A stretch of 64,000 nt of DNA from Nicoletella semolina (GCF_004345745.1 NZ_SLXJ01000004.1:62001-126000); one strand, 5' to 3'; shown: positions 1 through 8,666, counted from the stretch's first letter. The notes: a model not told the origin generated them from the letters alone. Numbers and translations: made by a program.

Positions 1-2
1 AT

Positions 3-695
3 TTAGGCGGTTTTGATTTTCACGGCGATAAGGTTAAGCAATCTGTTCATACATTTTCTGGAGGGGAAAAAGCTCGATTGGTACTGGCTCTCATTGTTTG
101 GCAACGACCAAATCTTTTATTACTTGATGAACCAACAAACCATCTCGATCTTGATATGCGTCAAGCACTCACAGAAGCACTTACGCACTATCAAGGTTCA
201 CTCGTGATTGTTTCACACGACCGCCATCTCTTGCGTAGTACAGTTGATGAATTTTATCTTGTTAATAATGGCGAGGTGGCAGAATTTAAGGGGGATCTGG
301 ACGATTATCAAAAATGGCTAAGTGAACAGAATACACTTGAATTTGCAAAAAAATCAGTTAATTCAAGTGCTTGTTCTGCTGAAAATGGCTCACAAAATTA
401 TCAGCAAAAGGACCGTAAAGAACAAAAGCGACTTGATGCGGAACGTCGCCAACAGGCTGCCCCATTACGCAAAAAATTAACGCAGTTAGAGACGGAATTA
501 TCTCAACTCACTGAAAAATTAGCGTCCTTAGAAAATGTTCTTACAAGTCCTGAAATCTATCAAGCGGAGAATAAATCCAAATTGACGCAAATATTATCTG
601 AACAAGTTGGTGTTAAAAAACAGGTTGAAGAATTGGAACTTCAATGGTTAGCCTTGCAAGAGGAATTAGAGAATATCATCGTCCAAACCAAGTGA
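3..695 (+). CDS. yheS: ABC-F family ATPase, C-terminal part (YheS-like), cut by window start
   Basis: The reading frame is open from the first bases and ends at TGA 693-695, so the N-terminal part lies outside the window. What remains is the second nucleotide-binding domain: the ABC signature SGGEKAR (about residue 20 of the visible part), Walker B LLLLDEPTNHLD, and the switch histidine in VIVSHDRHLL. A charged coiled-coil tail follows (KDRKEQKRLDAERRQQ and further heptads to the end). ABC-F proteins are soluble, lack membrane domains and act on ribosomes. The long basic/acidic C-terminal coil matches YheS rather than EttA; Uup is the main alternative. The gene is followed by a 228-bp gap and then the receptor gene. 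Confidence 0.85.
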   Translation, partial: LGGFDFHGDKVKQSVHTFSGGEKARLVLALIVWQRPNLLLLDEPTNHLDLDMRQALTEALTHYQGSLVIVSHDRHLLRSTVDEFYLVNNGEVAEFKGDLDDYQKWLSEQNTLEFAKKSVNSSACSAENGSQNYQQKDRKEQKRLDAERRQQAAPLRKKLTQLETELSQLTEKLASLENVLTSPEIYQAENKSKLTQILSEQVGVKKQVEELELQWLALQEELENIIVQTK

Positions 696-852
696 CAAAT
701 GATTAGAAAAATACTTGTTTTATAAATATCAATAAGATCGACCCTACAATTATATAGTCTAGAAATCAAATTCTCTCAACAAAGATTAGTGTTACGGAAC
801 GATAATACAAGGGATTTTTTTATCATTTCTAGTACCTTTACAAATAATCCGC

Positions 853-904
853 TTTTTTTTTATGGAATTACAGTTATAATTATCCCATATAAAAATTATG
901 GGAT
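853..904 (+). promoter_or_regulatory. Promoter region of the TonB receptor gene with 23-bp inverted repeat and T9 tract
   Basis: A perfect -10 box TATAAT lies at 875-880. Immediately downstream, where transcription should start, is a perfect inverted repeat, ATCCCATA (882-889) and TATGGGAT (897-904) with a 7-base spacer. Its size and place are typical of a dimeric repressor operator. A run of nine T (853-861) fills the -35/spacer area. The operator does not obviously match the enterobacterial Zur box, so the regulator is not identified. The SD TTGAGGAAAT precedes ATG 924. Confidence 0.6.
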
Positions 905-923
905 TTATTTTTGAGGAAATATA

Positions 924-3698
924 ATGAAAAAAAACGCTATTACGCTGGCATTTTTAGCACTTTTTTCCGCCAATGGTGCAAATGCAAATAACGTTGAGCA
1001 GCTAGAGGAAATTCAAGTGAATGCGAGTACTGGTAAAACAGGCTCTATACTCAATGGGAAAATGAACATTAGCGATCAAGTTATTGATCGCTCAAGCCTT
1101 AAAACACGCTCTGCAACATTAGGTAATGCACTGGCAGGCGAACTTGGAGTGCATTCCAATCCTTTTGGTGGGGGGGCGAGTAAACCAATTATACGTGGAC
1201 AAGATGGCGTGCGTGTAAAAATCTTACAAAATAGTACAGATGTCATTGATGTTTCTTCACTTTCTCCTGATCATGTGGTGGCAGCAGATACTTTGCTTGC
1301 TAGTCAGGTTGAAATTGTACGAGGTGCGAATACATTGCTATACAGCACAGCTTCGCCTGCTGGAGTGGTGAATGTTGTCGATGGACGTATTCCTAACCAA
1401 ATGCCATTTGGTGCGGTAATACCTAATATCGAGGGTGAAGCGTTAGTACGCTACAACACGGCGAGTAATGAAATTGCAACCACCGCAGGTGCTACTCTGG
1501 GAATAGGTGATCATCTTGCCCTTAGGGTTGAAGGCTTAAAACGTAAGGCTAACGATTATAAAGTTCCCCACTTCCAAGCAGACAAACCACTAAATTATCT
1601 ACCAGGTAGCGACAATAAATCCACTGTGGGTACTGTTGGACTTTCCTTTATTCACGATAAAGGTTATTTGGGGGCATCTTACAGCCAACGACAAGATAAG
1701 TATAGTATCCCAGGGCATATTCATTGTGGCAGCAATAAAGAGCATTTTCTCAGCTTTTATGGTTCTGGGCGTTATTATCTGAATATTTACCCACATCTGA
1801 TGTCAGATAGGGATTATAGCGACAATCCACACACGCATTGTAAGCACGATCACGATGAGCCAAGCCATGACAACCCCTTAGGTTTTCAGGTCAACCATGA
1901 ACATGATACACCATGGATTGATATGAAAACCAAGCGTTATGATGTTCGTGGTGAATTGAAACAGCCGATTAGAGGCTTAGATAAAATCAAACTTAGCCTA
2001 ACTTATGCTGACTATCATCACAATGAAAAAGACCCAGGTAATGAGCAAACTTTCAGTAACTACAAATCCGCCAGTCGTGATACCACTTTGGATAAGGGCA
2101 GTGCCAGCTCTGTGTTCAAGAATAGAGGCTTTAATAGTCGCCTAGAATTTTTCCACACGCCAACCCATTATTTAAGCGGTATGTTTGGCATACAATATCA
2201 AACGCAAAAATCCAGTGCAGGAGAGCCTTACCTACCTAGCTATTTTGAATCTGCAGCCGCTTTTGAAGAAGCTCAGGCAAACAATGTAAACCGATACCGT
2301 CCATATTTGCTGGTTCCTAACACCAATAAAAGTTTAAGTATTTTTGGTTTAGAACGCTTAAAGCTTGATCAATTAACGCTAGAAGCGGCAATGCGTTATG
2401 AACAGCAAAAAACACCTGTTCATTATGATAAAGAACTGCTGGATCACGCCTATAAAAGCTTGACACAAGATCCAAACAGACCCAAGGTATACGAAATAGA
2501 AAGTCAAGAAACCTTGGATAAACTCATGGCACCTTTTCGCCAAAGAGCATTATCATACGCAGCTACCGCTGCCTATGACGTCACGCCAGAAAATCGCATC
2601 TCTTTCACCTATTCGCATAATGAACGTATTCCTTCACCAATGGAGCTTTATTATCACGGGCATCATTTAGCTACCAGCTCATTTGAACACGGTAATAAAG
2701 ATTTAGTTAAAGAAAAATCGAATAACTACGAATTGGCATTTCGTCATACTGGCAAGAACTTGACGTATAAAGCAAGCGGATATTACAGTGACTTTGACAA
2801 TTATATTTTCAATGAAAATGTGCAAAAAGAAGGCAATCTTTATCTACGTCGTTATAACCAAACCACTGCAAAATTCTATGGCTTAGAAGGTGAGTTAAAC
2901 TATCAGGTCCACCCTGATCATACCATTACGCTCTTTGGAGATGTGGTGCGTGGAAAAATTGGTAAACTTTCACCTGTTGTGGGTAAATTACTTCCTACTG
3001 GTACTAAACACGAACTGACAGAAGATGCAGATCAAATGCGTGTTGATGAAGATGGCTATACTGTGCCACAAGTCATACCCAAAGGCAGAAAGTTTATCCC
3101 TAATCCAGATTATGCAACAGCTGCCAGCTGTACAACCAAAACCGCAGAAGAATGGTTTAGTATCAATGAAGATAGTGAGTGCCTCACTGAGGTTAATGTC
3201 TATAAAAACGGTACTACCACACCAGGCGATGAGGATTATGATAAACTGGCTCGTCCAGCAACTAATGCACCACGTGTCCCACCAATTCGTTTAGGTTTCC
3301 GTTGGCAAGGTTATTTCAATGAAAATTGGTCAGCAAGTCTAGAATACACCAAAATGTTTGCACAAAAACGGGTTTCTACTTCAACAATAGCAATTAGACC
3401 CGACGATCGTAACCCTAAAGGCTGTAAACGTGGTGATGCTAGTGGTTGTAAGATTGATACCTATAATAAAAATAATCTTAAAATGGTTCCAAGACACGTT
3501 ACAGAAACTCAAACTAAGGGTTATAACCTTGTGAATGCAGGTATCGACTATAATAAGGTAATTAAGAATGTTGATTATACGTTCTCATTACGAGCAAATA
3601 ACTTGTTAAATGAGCAAATTTATATTCACAACTCGTTCCTACCCTATGTACCACAAATGGGTAGAAATTTTGTGTTTGCTATTAATGCGAAGTTCTAA
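924..3698 (+). CDS. znuD: TonB-dependent outer-membrane receptor, ZnuD-like (probable zinc uptake)
   Basis: 924 residues. A signal peptide spans about residues 1-21 (cleavage near ANA). A TonB-box-like segment EEIQVNAS follows, then a plug domain with the family motifs NPFGGGASKPIIRG and VEIVRGANTLLY, and a 22-strand-type barrel ending in phenylalanine (AINAKF). At about residues 265-330 an extracellular-loop-like region is rich in His, Cys and Asp (GHIHCGSN, HTHCKHDHDEPSHDN, NHEHD). ZnuD (TdfJ) of Neisseria has a similar His-rich loop and imports zinc across the outer membrane using TonB energy. Two more Cys pairs occur in the second half. The gene stands alone, with its own promoter and operator. 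Zinc as substrate is inferred from the loop; haem or another metal is possible. Confidence 0.75.
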   Translation: MKKNAITLAFLALFSANGANANNVEQLEEIQVNASTGKTGSILNGKMNISDQVIDRSSLKTRSATLGNALAGELGVHSNPFGGGASKPIIRGQDGVRVKILQNSTDVIDVSSLSPDHVVAADTLLASQVEIVRGANTLLYSTASPAGVVNVVDGRIPNQMPFGAVIPNIEGEALVRYNTASNEIATTAGATLGIGDHLALRVEGLKRKANDYKVPHFQADKPLNYLPGSDNKSTVGTVGLSFIHDKGYLGASYSQRQDKYSIPGHIHCGSNKEHFLSFYGSGRYYLNIYPHLMSDRDYSDNPHTHCKHDHDEPSHDNPLGFQVNHEHDTPWIDMKTKRYDVRGELKQPIRGLDKIKLSLTYADYHHNEKDPGNEQTFSNYKSASRDTTLDKGSASSVFKNRGFNSRLEFFHTPTHYLSGMFGIQYQTQKSSAGEPYLPSYFESAAAFEEAQANNVNRYRPYLLVPNTNKSLSIFGLERLKLDQLTLEAAMRYEQQKTPVHYDKELLDHAYKSLTQDPNRPKVYEIESQETLDKLMAPFRQRALSYAATAAYDVTPENRISFTYSHNERIPSPMELYYHGHHLATSSFEHGNKDLVKEKSNNYELAFRHTGKNLTYKASGYYSDFDNYIFNENVQKEGNLYLRRYNQTTAKFYGLEGELNYQVHPDHTITLFGDVVRGKIGKLSPVVGKLLPTGTKHELTEDADQMRVDEDGYTVPQVIPKGRKFIPNPDYATAASCTTKTAEEWFSINEDSECLTEVNVYKNGTTTPGDEDYDKLARPATNAPRVPPIRLGFRWQGYFNENWSASLEYTKMFAQKRVSTSTIAIRPDDRNPKGCKRGDASGCKIDTYNKNNLKMVPRHVTETQTKGYNLVNAGIDYNKVIKNVDYTFSLRANNLLNEQIYIHNSFLPYVPQMGRNFVFAINAKF

Positions 3699-3734
3699 GA
3701 GCAGTGAATAAAATGAACATTCTTAGCTAAATCT

Positions 3735-3769
3735 TTAAGGTGCAGATAATAAAAAAATCTGCACCTTAA
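3735..3769. repeat. Inverted repeat between convergent znuD-like gene and isc operon
   Basis: A perfect 13-bp stem, TTAAGGTGCAGAT (3735-3747) with ATCTGCACCTTAA (3757-3769), sits between the receptor stop codon and the end of iscX. There is no clear T-run on either side, but the position between convergent genes suggests a bidirectional transcription end. Confidence 0.6.
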
Positions 3770-3835
3770 TCGTTTGAACTTAACCTAACGTTTAAAGTGC
3801 AGAGAAATAAATTTAGATTTTTTTATCGACTTTCC

Positions 3836-4030
3836 TTACTCATACTCTTCAAGCCAAATAGTCAAAATTGCTTCAAGAATATGCTCATTTGATGCTTCGG
3901 GATCATCATCGAAATCTGCCATCTCGCAGATCCATTTGTGCATATCAGTAAAACGTACCGTAGTAGGATCTAAATCTGGATTCATATCATACAGATTTTC
4001 CGCAATCATTCGAGTATCAGTCCATTTCAT
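3836..4030 (-). CDS. iscX: IscX (YfhJ), small acidic Fe-S assembly protein
   Basis: 64 residues, the usual IscX length. The protein is acidic and carries the family pattern: MKWTD at the start, [20 protein letters not shown] and the end [13 protein letters not shown]. IscX binds IscS and modulates cysteine desulfurase activity, probably as a regulator or iron adaptor. It is the last gene of the isc operon. Its ATG shares one base with the fdx stop codon (TAATG), which indicates translational coupling. Confidence 0.95.
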   Translation of the reverse strand: MKWTDTRMIAENLYDMNPDLDPTTVRFTDMHKWICEMADFDDDPEASNEHILEAILTIWLEEYE

Positions 4031-4371
4031 TAGTGTGCCGCCTCATTTGCATGATTTAAATTATATTTTGGAATTTCCACAACAAGATCTTCCTCACCTA
4101 CAACACATTGACAGCTTAAACGACTATCCATCTCTAGTCCCCAAGCCTTGTCTAGCATGTCTTCTTCTTGATCGCTAGTATCATTAAGGGAGTCAAACCC
4201 TTCACGAATAACTACGTGGCAAGTTGTACACGCACAAGAGCAATCACAAGCGTGATGGATTTCTACACCAGCTTCGTGAGCCACTTCTAATAAATTCGCT
4301 CCACTTTCTGCCTCAATCACCATTCCTTCTGGGCAAAATTCTTCGTGTGGTAAAAAAACAATTTTTGGCAT
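4030..4371 (-). CDS. fdx: [2Fe-2S] ferredoxin Fdx of the isc operon
   Basis: 113 residues of the adrenodoxin-like ISC ferredoxin type. Cluster ligands are visible as Cys42, Cys48, Cys51 and Cys87, at the same positions as in the E. coli protein. Extra cysteines occur at 44, 46 and 89. Fdx supplies electrons for cluster assembly on IscU with IscS. The gene follows hscA after a 151-bp gap that holds an uptake sequence and a hairpin, and overlaps iscX by one base. SD GAGGAAAC lies upstream of the start. Confidence 0.95.
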   Translation of the reverse strand: MPKIVFLPHEEFCPEGMVIEAESGANLLEVAHEAGVEIHHACDCSCACTTCHVVIREGFDSLNDTSDQEEDMLDKAWGLEMDSRLSCQCVVGEEDLVVEIPKYNLNHANEAAH

Positions 4372-4440
4372 AGTTTCCTCTTTAGTTCATCAAAATAGTC
4401 TCTGCTCAAAAAGAGCCGAGAGGGAAATTTTCACACACTT

Positions 4441-4514
4441 GCAAGCGGTCATTTTTACCGATTTTCTTGCAAATTACGTTTTTGATTTCCCAAGTCCCTC
4501 TTTAAAAAGAGGGA
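4441..4514. repeat. Uptake signal sequence plus hairpin in the hscA-fdx gap
   Basis: GCAAGCGGTC (4441-4450) is an Apl-type uptake core, followed 16 bases later by TTGCAAAT, the downstream half of the extended motif. Next to it is a perfect hairpin, TCCCTCTTT (4495-4503) with AAAGAGGGA (4506-4514) and a two-base loop. No T-run follows it in the operon direction, so it looks like an RNA stability or processing element rather than a full terminator. Confidence 0.6.
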
Positions 4515-4522
4515 AGTAAAAG

Positions 4523-6394
4523 TTAGATAATTTCATCAACCGCTTTACCAGCAAGAGCTTTTTGGATTGATAAATTCATGCGTTTTGCTGCAAATTCTTG
4601 CGTTGCAATATCTAACGCTTTTGTTCCTTCTGCAATGGCAAAACGATCGGTGCCTTTTTTTAATTCAATCAAATGCGTCAGAGCAGCTTCAATTGCGTTA
4701 AATTCGTCTTTGGTTAGAATCGCATCGCCATCTATTTTTAGTGCATTGACTACGCTATCAATGACTCGATCTGCTTCTACTTGTTGCTCTGCTAACAGAC
4801 GGGCTTCCATATCTTCTTTGGCATTGCTCATTGAAGATTTAATCATTTGAGTAATTTCTTCATCGGTTAAACCATAAGAGGGTTTAATCTGAATCGAAGC
4901 CTGTACTTTTGTTGATTTTTCCATTGCTGTTACACTTAATAAGCCGTCAGCATCAACCTGGTAAGTCACTCTCACCGTTGCACTTCCTGCAACCATTGGT
5001 GGAATACCTCGTAGCGTAAAACGGGCTAAAGAGCGGTTATCATTCACTAACTCTCTCTCACCTTGTACAACGTGAACAGTCATCGCAGTTTGACCATCTT
5101 TAAACGTCGTAAATTCTTGTGCTCTTGCCACAGGGATTGTTGTATTACGTGGAATAATTTTTTCCACCAAGCCACCCATTGTTTCAATACCGAGCGAAAG
5201 TGGCACCACATCTAACAGTAACATTTCACTTTCTGGCTTGTTGCCGACCAAAATGTCAGCTTGAATCGCCGCTCCTAATGCAACAACCTTATCAGGATCA
5301 ATAGAGGTAAGTGGTGTTTTGCCGAAGAATTCGCCCACTTGCTCACGTATAAATGGCACACGAGTTGAACCACCTACCATCACCACTTCATGGATAACCT
5401 CATTTTCTAAGCCAGCATCTCTCATTGCACGGCGACACGTTAGCAGTGAGCGTTTAACAAGCGGTTGGATCAACTCATTAAATTGCATACGGCTTATCGA
5501 ACCTTGCCAATCTGCAAATTTTATTTCCGTTTCGACCGCTTGTGAAAGAGCAATTTTGATTTGAGTCGCAAGGGTTAAAAGCTCACGCTGTTCGCTAGCG
5601 GTTTGTACCGCTACACTAGCCTGTTTTGCGATCCAATCTGCCAATAAATGGTCAAAATCATCGCCACCTAAAGTAGTATCGCCTGCCGTTGCTAACACTT
5701 CAAACACGCCACGACTTAGGCGCAAGATCGAAATATCAAAGGTACCACCGCCCAAATCATATACAGCAATCACGCCTTCTTGACCGCTATCTAAACCGTA
5801 GGCAATCGCTGCTGCTGTTGGTTCGTTAATCAAACGCAGCACGTTTAAACCAGCCAAGCGAGCGGCGTCTTTAGTGCTTTGGCGTTGTGCATCATCAAAA
5901 TAAGCTGGCACGGTAATCACCACGCCTGCTAATTCGCCAGCTAAACGCTTTTCAGCAAATTGGCTTAAATGACTCAAAATATCTGCTGATACTTCCACAG
6001 GGCTTTTATTGCCTTGTTCCGTTGCTAATAGCGGCAAACCGTTATCGCTTGCTATAAACTGGTAAGGTAAATTTGGATAGCGACTCTGCACATCTGCCAG
6101 CGAACGCCCAATTAAGCGTTTTGATGAAATGATCGTATTTTGCGGATCTTCTGCGGCTTTTTCAAAGGCTTTTACTCCAACGATTTTTTTATTCTCACTG
6201 TCTTGCGTATTTTTTCCATAATGGACTACAGACGGTATTAACGCACATTCTTGCTCATCTAATAACACCTCTGCTGTGCCGTTGCGTACAGTCGCCACTA
6301 AAGAATTGGTTGTACCGAGGTCAATTCCTACCGCTAATTTTACTTGATGAGGTGCGGCTGTCTGCCCTGGTTCTGCGATTTGAAGTAATGCCAT
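4523..6394 (-). CDS. hscA: HscA, specialised Hsp70 chaperone for Fe-S cluster transfer
   Basis: 623 residues, close to the E. coli length of 616. The nucleotide-binding domain begins with [12 protein letters not shown] (about residue 24), and [14 protein letters not shown] and [12 protein letters not shown] are present. The substrate-binding domain starts after about residue 390, with a helical lid at the C-terminus. HscA with its J-partner HscB binds the LPPVK motif of IscU and drives release of the [2Fe-2S] cluster to acceptors. It lies between the DUF2625 gene (38 bp upstream) and fdx in the isc operon. SD AAAGGAAAGAG precedes the start. Confidence 0.97.
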   Translation of the reverse strand: MALLQIAEPGQTAAPHQVKLAVGIDLGTTNSLVATVRNGTAEVLLDEQECALIPSVVHYGKNTQDSENKKIVGVKAFEKAAEDPQNTIISSKRLIGRSLADVQSRYPNLPYQFIASDNGLPLLATEQGNKSPVEVSADILSHLSQFAEKRLAGELAGVVITVPAYFDDAQRQSTKDAARLAGLNVLRLINEPTAAAIAYGLDSGQEGVIAVYDLGGGTFDISILRLSRGVFEVLATAGDTTLGGDDFDHLLADWIAKQASVAVQTASEQRELLTLATQIKIALSQAVETEIKFADWQGSISRMQFNELIQPLVKRSLLTCRRAMRDAGLENEVIHEVVMVGGSTRVPFIREQVGEFFGKTPLTSIDPDKVVALGAAIQADILVGNKPESEMLLLDVVPLSLGIETMGGLVEKIIPRNTTIPVARAQEFTTFKDGQTAMTVHVVQGERELVNDNRSLARFTLRGIPPMVAGSATVRVTYQVDADGLLSVTAMEKSTKVQASIQIKPSYGLTDEEITQMIKSSMSNAKEDMEARLLAEQQVEADRVIDSVVNALKIDGDAILTKDEFNAIEAALTHLIELKKGTDRFAIAEGTKALDIATQEFAAKRMNLSIQKALAGKAVDEII

Positions 6395-6432
6395 TTCTCT
6401 TTCCTTTACAAATTTTTCTCTATGCTGACCAC

Positions 6433-7065
6433 TTATGCCACCGAATACCCCATATTCTCTGTAGCAAATGTATTTTGATAATGGCGTTCTATTGGAATAG
6501 CAATTTTGTGAGTTAAATTTAATACCTGATGACCCTGTAATTTTTTAATATTTACTTGCCAGTTATCCCAACGTAAATCTTGGTAAAAATTCGCTAAATC
6601 GCCAGCTAACGCCCAGCCGACAAATTCTGAATAACTTAGATTAAGGCATTCCCACGTTTTGGATTTTGGATTGTGGTAGTAAATTAGTCCCATTTCTGCT
6701 CCCAGACCACCTGCGTTAATTGCAAAGTAGCCACCGACAGCATCATCAGCCACCAGTAAATAGCTTGGTTGTTCACCTGATTGCTGGAAAGTTTTACCAA
6801 AGTTCCATTCAAATAAGCTTCGTGGCAATTTTTCGTGTCCAGCACCCAATAAACGTAGCCAACCATGGTCAATTAAAATACCACCTGTTTCATATAGGAT
6901 CGCTCCTAATGGCGAGCGAGTAGAAAGTTGCATTCCCACAAGAGCCCTTTCTGCCTCTTCAGCACAATTGGGTAAAATTTCGTAATGATTTTGGGCTGAA
7001 ACGAACCAATCACGCAAAATTAACCACGCCGATTGTTTATCAAGTAATTCTTCTAATGATCTCAT
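6433..7065 (-). CDS. DUF2625 family protein inside the isc operon
   Basis: 210 residues. It carries the DUF2625 pattern: MRSLEELL at the start, [35 protein letters not shown] and [18 protein letters not shown]. No signal peptide or membrane segment is seen, so it is probably cytosolic. Its biochemical role is unknown. It is inserted between hscB (66 bp upstream) and hscA (38 bp downstream) in the same orientation, so it is very likely transcribed with them. Whether it helps Fe-S assembly or is a passenger cannot be told from sequence; it has few cysteines and no evident cluster motif. Confidence 0.75.
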   Translation of the reverse strand: MRSLEELLDKQSAWLILRDWFVSAQNHYEILPNCAEEAERALVGMQLSTRSPLGAILYETGGILIDHGWLRLLGAGHEKLPRSLFEWNFGKTFQQSGEQPSYLLVADDAVGGYFAINAGGLGAEMGLIYYHNPKSKTWECLNLSYSEFVGWALAGDLANFYQDLRWDNWQVNIKKLQGHQVLNLTHKIAIPIERHYQNTFATENMGYSVA

Positions 7066-7086
7066 TGCAAAATTTCCTTAGAATCT

Positions 7087-7096
7087 GACCGCTTGT
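7087..7096 (-). repeat. Perfect Apl-type DNA uptake core
   Basis: GACCGCTTGT is the exact complement of ACAAGCGGTC. It lies in the gap between hscB and the DUF2625 gene. A short hairpin, CCTCTT (7106-7111) with AAGAGG (7119-7124), follows on the hscB side. Confidence 0.85.
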
Positions 7097-7131
7097 TCTA
7101 ATTAACCTCTTTTTACCCAAGAGGCAACAAG

Positions 7132-7650
7132 CTATTCAAAAAAGGCTTCTTCAACTCGCTCAATTTCAGTGATAAGCTTTTGGATATAACGTAACTTATC
7201 GCATAAAGCGGTCGCTTTTTGCCAATTTTTTGCAGAAAGTGTTGCATCAAGTTCAGCAATAATTACTGCCTCTTGTGTATTAATCTGTTTGAGAAAAACC
7301 GTCAATTCCGTTTCATTTTGAGTATGTTCGATATGCTCAAGTTTCTCACGCCACTCAAGCTGTTGCATTAAGAAGTCCATATCCCGCATACTTTTTTCTT
7401 CAACATTTTGTGTTTCCCCTGTATTGATCAAAATGATCGATTCAGCACGGCGAACAGGGCTTTTTAACACTTGGAAAGCGTCATTAATTTCAGCTGATTT
7501 TTGTATCGCTAGACGCTGTTCTTGCACGGAATGGGAAGCAAAATTATCGGGGTGAAGTTGTTTTTGTAATGTGAGGTATCTTTCAGAAAGCAGCTCGCGA
7601 TCCACCGAAAATTGCACGGGTAAATTAAACAGAGAAAATGGGTTGCTCAT
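7132..7650 (-). CDS. hscB: HscB, J-domain co-chaperone
   Basis: 172 residues, close to the 171 of E. coli. The N-terminal J domain contains the HPD motif at residues 33-35 (QLHPDNF), which stimulates the HscA ATPase. The C-terminal helical part contacts IscU. I chose the ATG at 7648-7650 (MSNPFSLF), preceded by GGAAAGGATAATCAG. A longer frame reaches further upstream but would overlap the end of iscA and has no family support. Fourth structural gene of the isc operon. Confidence 0.95.
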   Translation of the reverse strand: MSNPFSLFNLPVQFSVDRELLSERYLTLQKQLHPDNFASHSVQEQRLAIQKSAEINDAFQVLKSPVRRAESIILINTGETQNVEEKSMRDMDFLMQQLEWREKLEHIEHTQNETELTVFLKQINTQEAVIIAELDATLSAKNWQKATALCDKLRYIQKLITEIERVEEAFFE

Positions 7651-7684
7651 CTGATTATCCTTTCCAATTTTTATATTGCTATTT

Positions 7685-8008
7685 TTATACGTTAAAGCTT
7701 TCGCCACAACCGCATTCGTTTTTTACGTTTGGGTTGTTGTATTTAAACCCTTCATTTAGTCCTTCTTTAACAAAATCTAGTTCTGTACCAGATAAATAAA
7801 CGAGACTTTTTTCATCAACAATGACATTTACGCCGTGTTGTTCAAATATATGATCATCTTCATTTAACACATCAACAAATTCCAACACATAGGCTAATCC
7901 TGAACAGCCAGATGTTTTTACTCCTAACCTTAGTCCAATCCCTTTACCACGGTTATCAAGGAAAGTTCTAACACGATTTGCCGCTGTTTCTGTAAGAGTG
8001 ATACTCAT
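7685..8008 (-). CDS. iscA: IscA, A-type Fe-S carrier
   Basis: 107 residues, the standard IscA length. The three conserved cysteines are at positions 35, 99 and 101 (GCSG and ECGCGESF), as in E. coli IscA. The protein carries iron or a cluster from IscU to target proteins. It follows iscU after a 120-bp gap that contains a hairpin. SD AAAAGGAAAAAAG is present. Confidence 0.96.
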   Translation of the reverse strand: MSITLTETAANRVRTFLDNRGKGIGLRLGVKTSGCSGLAYVLEFVDVLNEDDHIFEQHGVNVIVDEKSLVYLSGTELDFVKEGLNEGFKYNNPNVKNECGCGESFNV

Positions 8009-8090
8009 CTTTTTTCCTTTTAATCTGTTAAATCAAGAAAATCAGCAAGTACATTTGCCTTTTAAAAGCTTATATTCTAGAAAAACAACA

Positions 8091-8107
8091 GTGGGCATAT
8101 TGCCCAC
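8091..8107 (-). repeat. Hairpin with T-rich tail between iscU and iscA (possible attenuating terminator)
   Basis: GTGGGCA (8091-8097) and TGCCCAC (8101-8107) form a 7-bp GC-rich stem with a three-base loop. On the minus strand it is followed by TGTTGTTTTTC. This resembles a weak intrinsic terminator inside the operon, just after iscU, and could lower expression of the genes beyond. Confidence 0.5.
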
Positions 8108-8128
8108 CTTGTATAGTATTATGTTTGG

Positions 8129-8512
8129 TTATTTACCGTTTTTTTCTTTGTAATCTGCAATGGCAGCCTTAATTGCATCTTCTGCTAAAATTGAACAGTG
8201 TACTTTTACGGGAGGTAACTCCAGCTCTTCAGCAATTTCACTATTTTTAATCTGCCCTGCTTCATCTAATGTTTTACCCTTAACTAACTCGGTAATTAGA
8301 GAACTAGAAGCAATTGCTGAACCACAACCGTACGCCTTAAAGCGAGCATCTTCGATAATACCTGAATCATTGACTTTAATCTGTAAACGTAAGATGTCGC
8401 CACAAGCGGGAGCACCGACCATCCCTGTGCCAATATCGGCTGCATCTTTATCAAATGTTCCCACATTGCGTGGATTTTCGTAATGATCAATCACTTTTTT
8501 ACTGTATGCCAT
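8129..8512 (-). CDS. iscU: IscU, Fe-S cluster scaffold
   Basis: 127 residues. Cluster ligands Cys37, Cys63 and Cys106, with His105, are visible. The HscA-binding motif LPPVK is at residues 99-103. IscU receives sulfur from IscS and builds a [2Fe-2S] cluster that HscA/HscB release. SD GGAACAAAAT precedes ATG. The 154-bp gap to iscS holds three palindromes. Confidence 0.97.
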   Translation of the reverse strand: MAYSKKVIDHYENPRNVGTFDKDAADIGTGMVGAPACGDILRLQIKVNDSGIIEDARFKAYGCGSAIASSSLITELVKGKTLDEAGQIKNSEIAEELELPPVKVHCSILAEDAIKAAIADYKEKNGK

Positions 8513-8531
8513 ATTTTGTTCCTTTTGTTAT

Positions 8532-8650
8532 GGAACACAAAACATTGTGTCCCTACTTATCTCGTTATAAGACATTTTCTTATAGGGACGCACTGCATGT
8601 GTCCCCTTATTGACTTCATTTTGTTAGAGGACGCATGCATTACGCCCCTA
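8532..8650. repeat. Three related palindromic units between iscS and iscU
   Basis: Three imperfect palindromes of 24-25 bp fill the gap: 8532-8555 (GGAACACAA to TTGTGTCCCTA), 8583-8606 (TAGGGACGCA to TGTGTCCCC) and 8626-8650 (AGGACGCATGCA to TACGCCCCTA). They share the plan (T)AGGGRCRYA, an ATGCA-like centre, and TRYGYCCCTA, and are spaced 43-51 bp apart. They look like diverged copies of one REP-like dispersed element. I saw no further copy in the window. Confidence 0.7.
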
Positions 8651-8666
8651 CCATTTGTTGAAAAAA

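Noticed and set aside
865-886. GTTATAATTAT as a Zur box
   Set aside because: Matches only one half of the enterobacterial Zur consensus and overlaps the -10 box. The neighbouring inverted repeat is a better operator candidate.
1599-1796. 65-residue minus-strand ORF within the TonB receptor
   Set aside because: It is fully inside a well supported gene, has no SD and no recognisable family. The same holds for the other antisense or out-of-frame ORFs of 60-136 codons over known genes.
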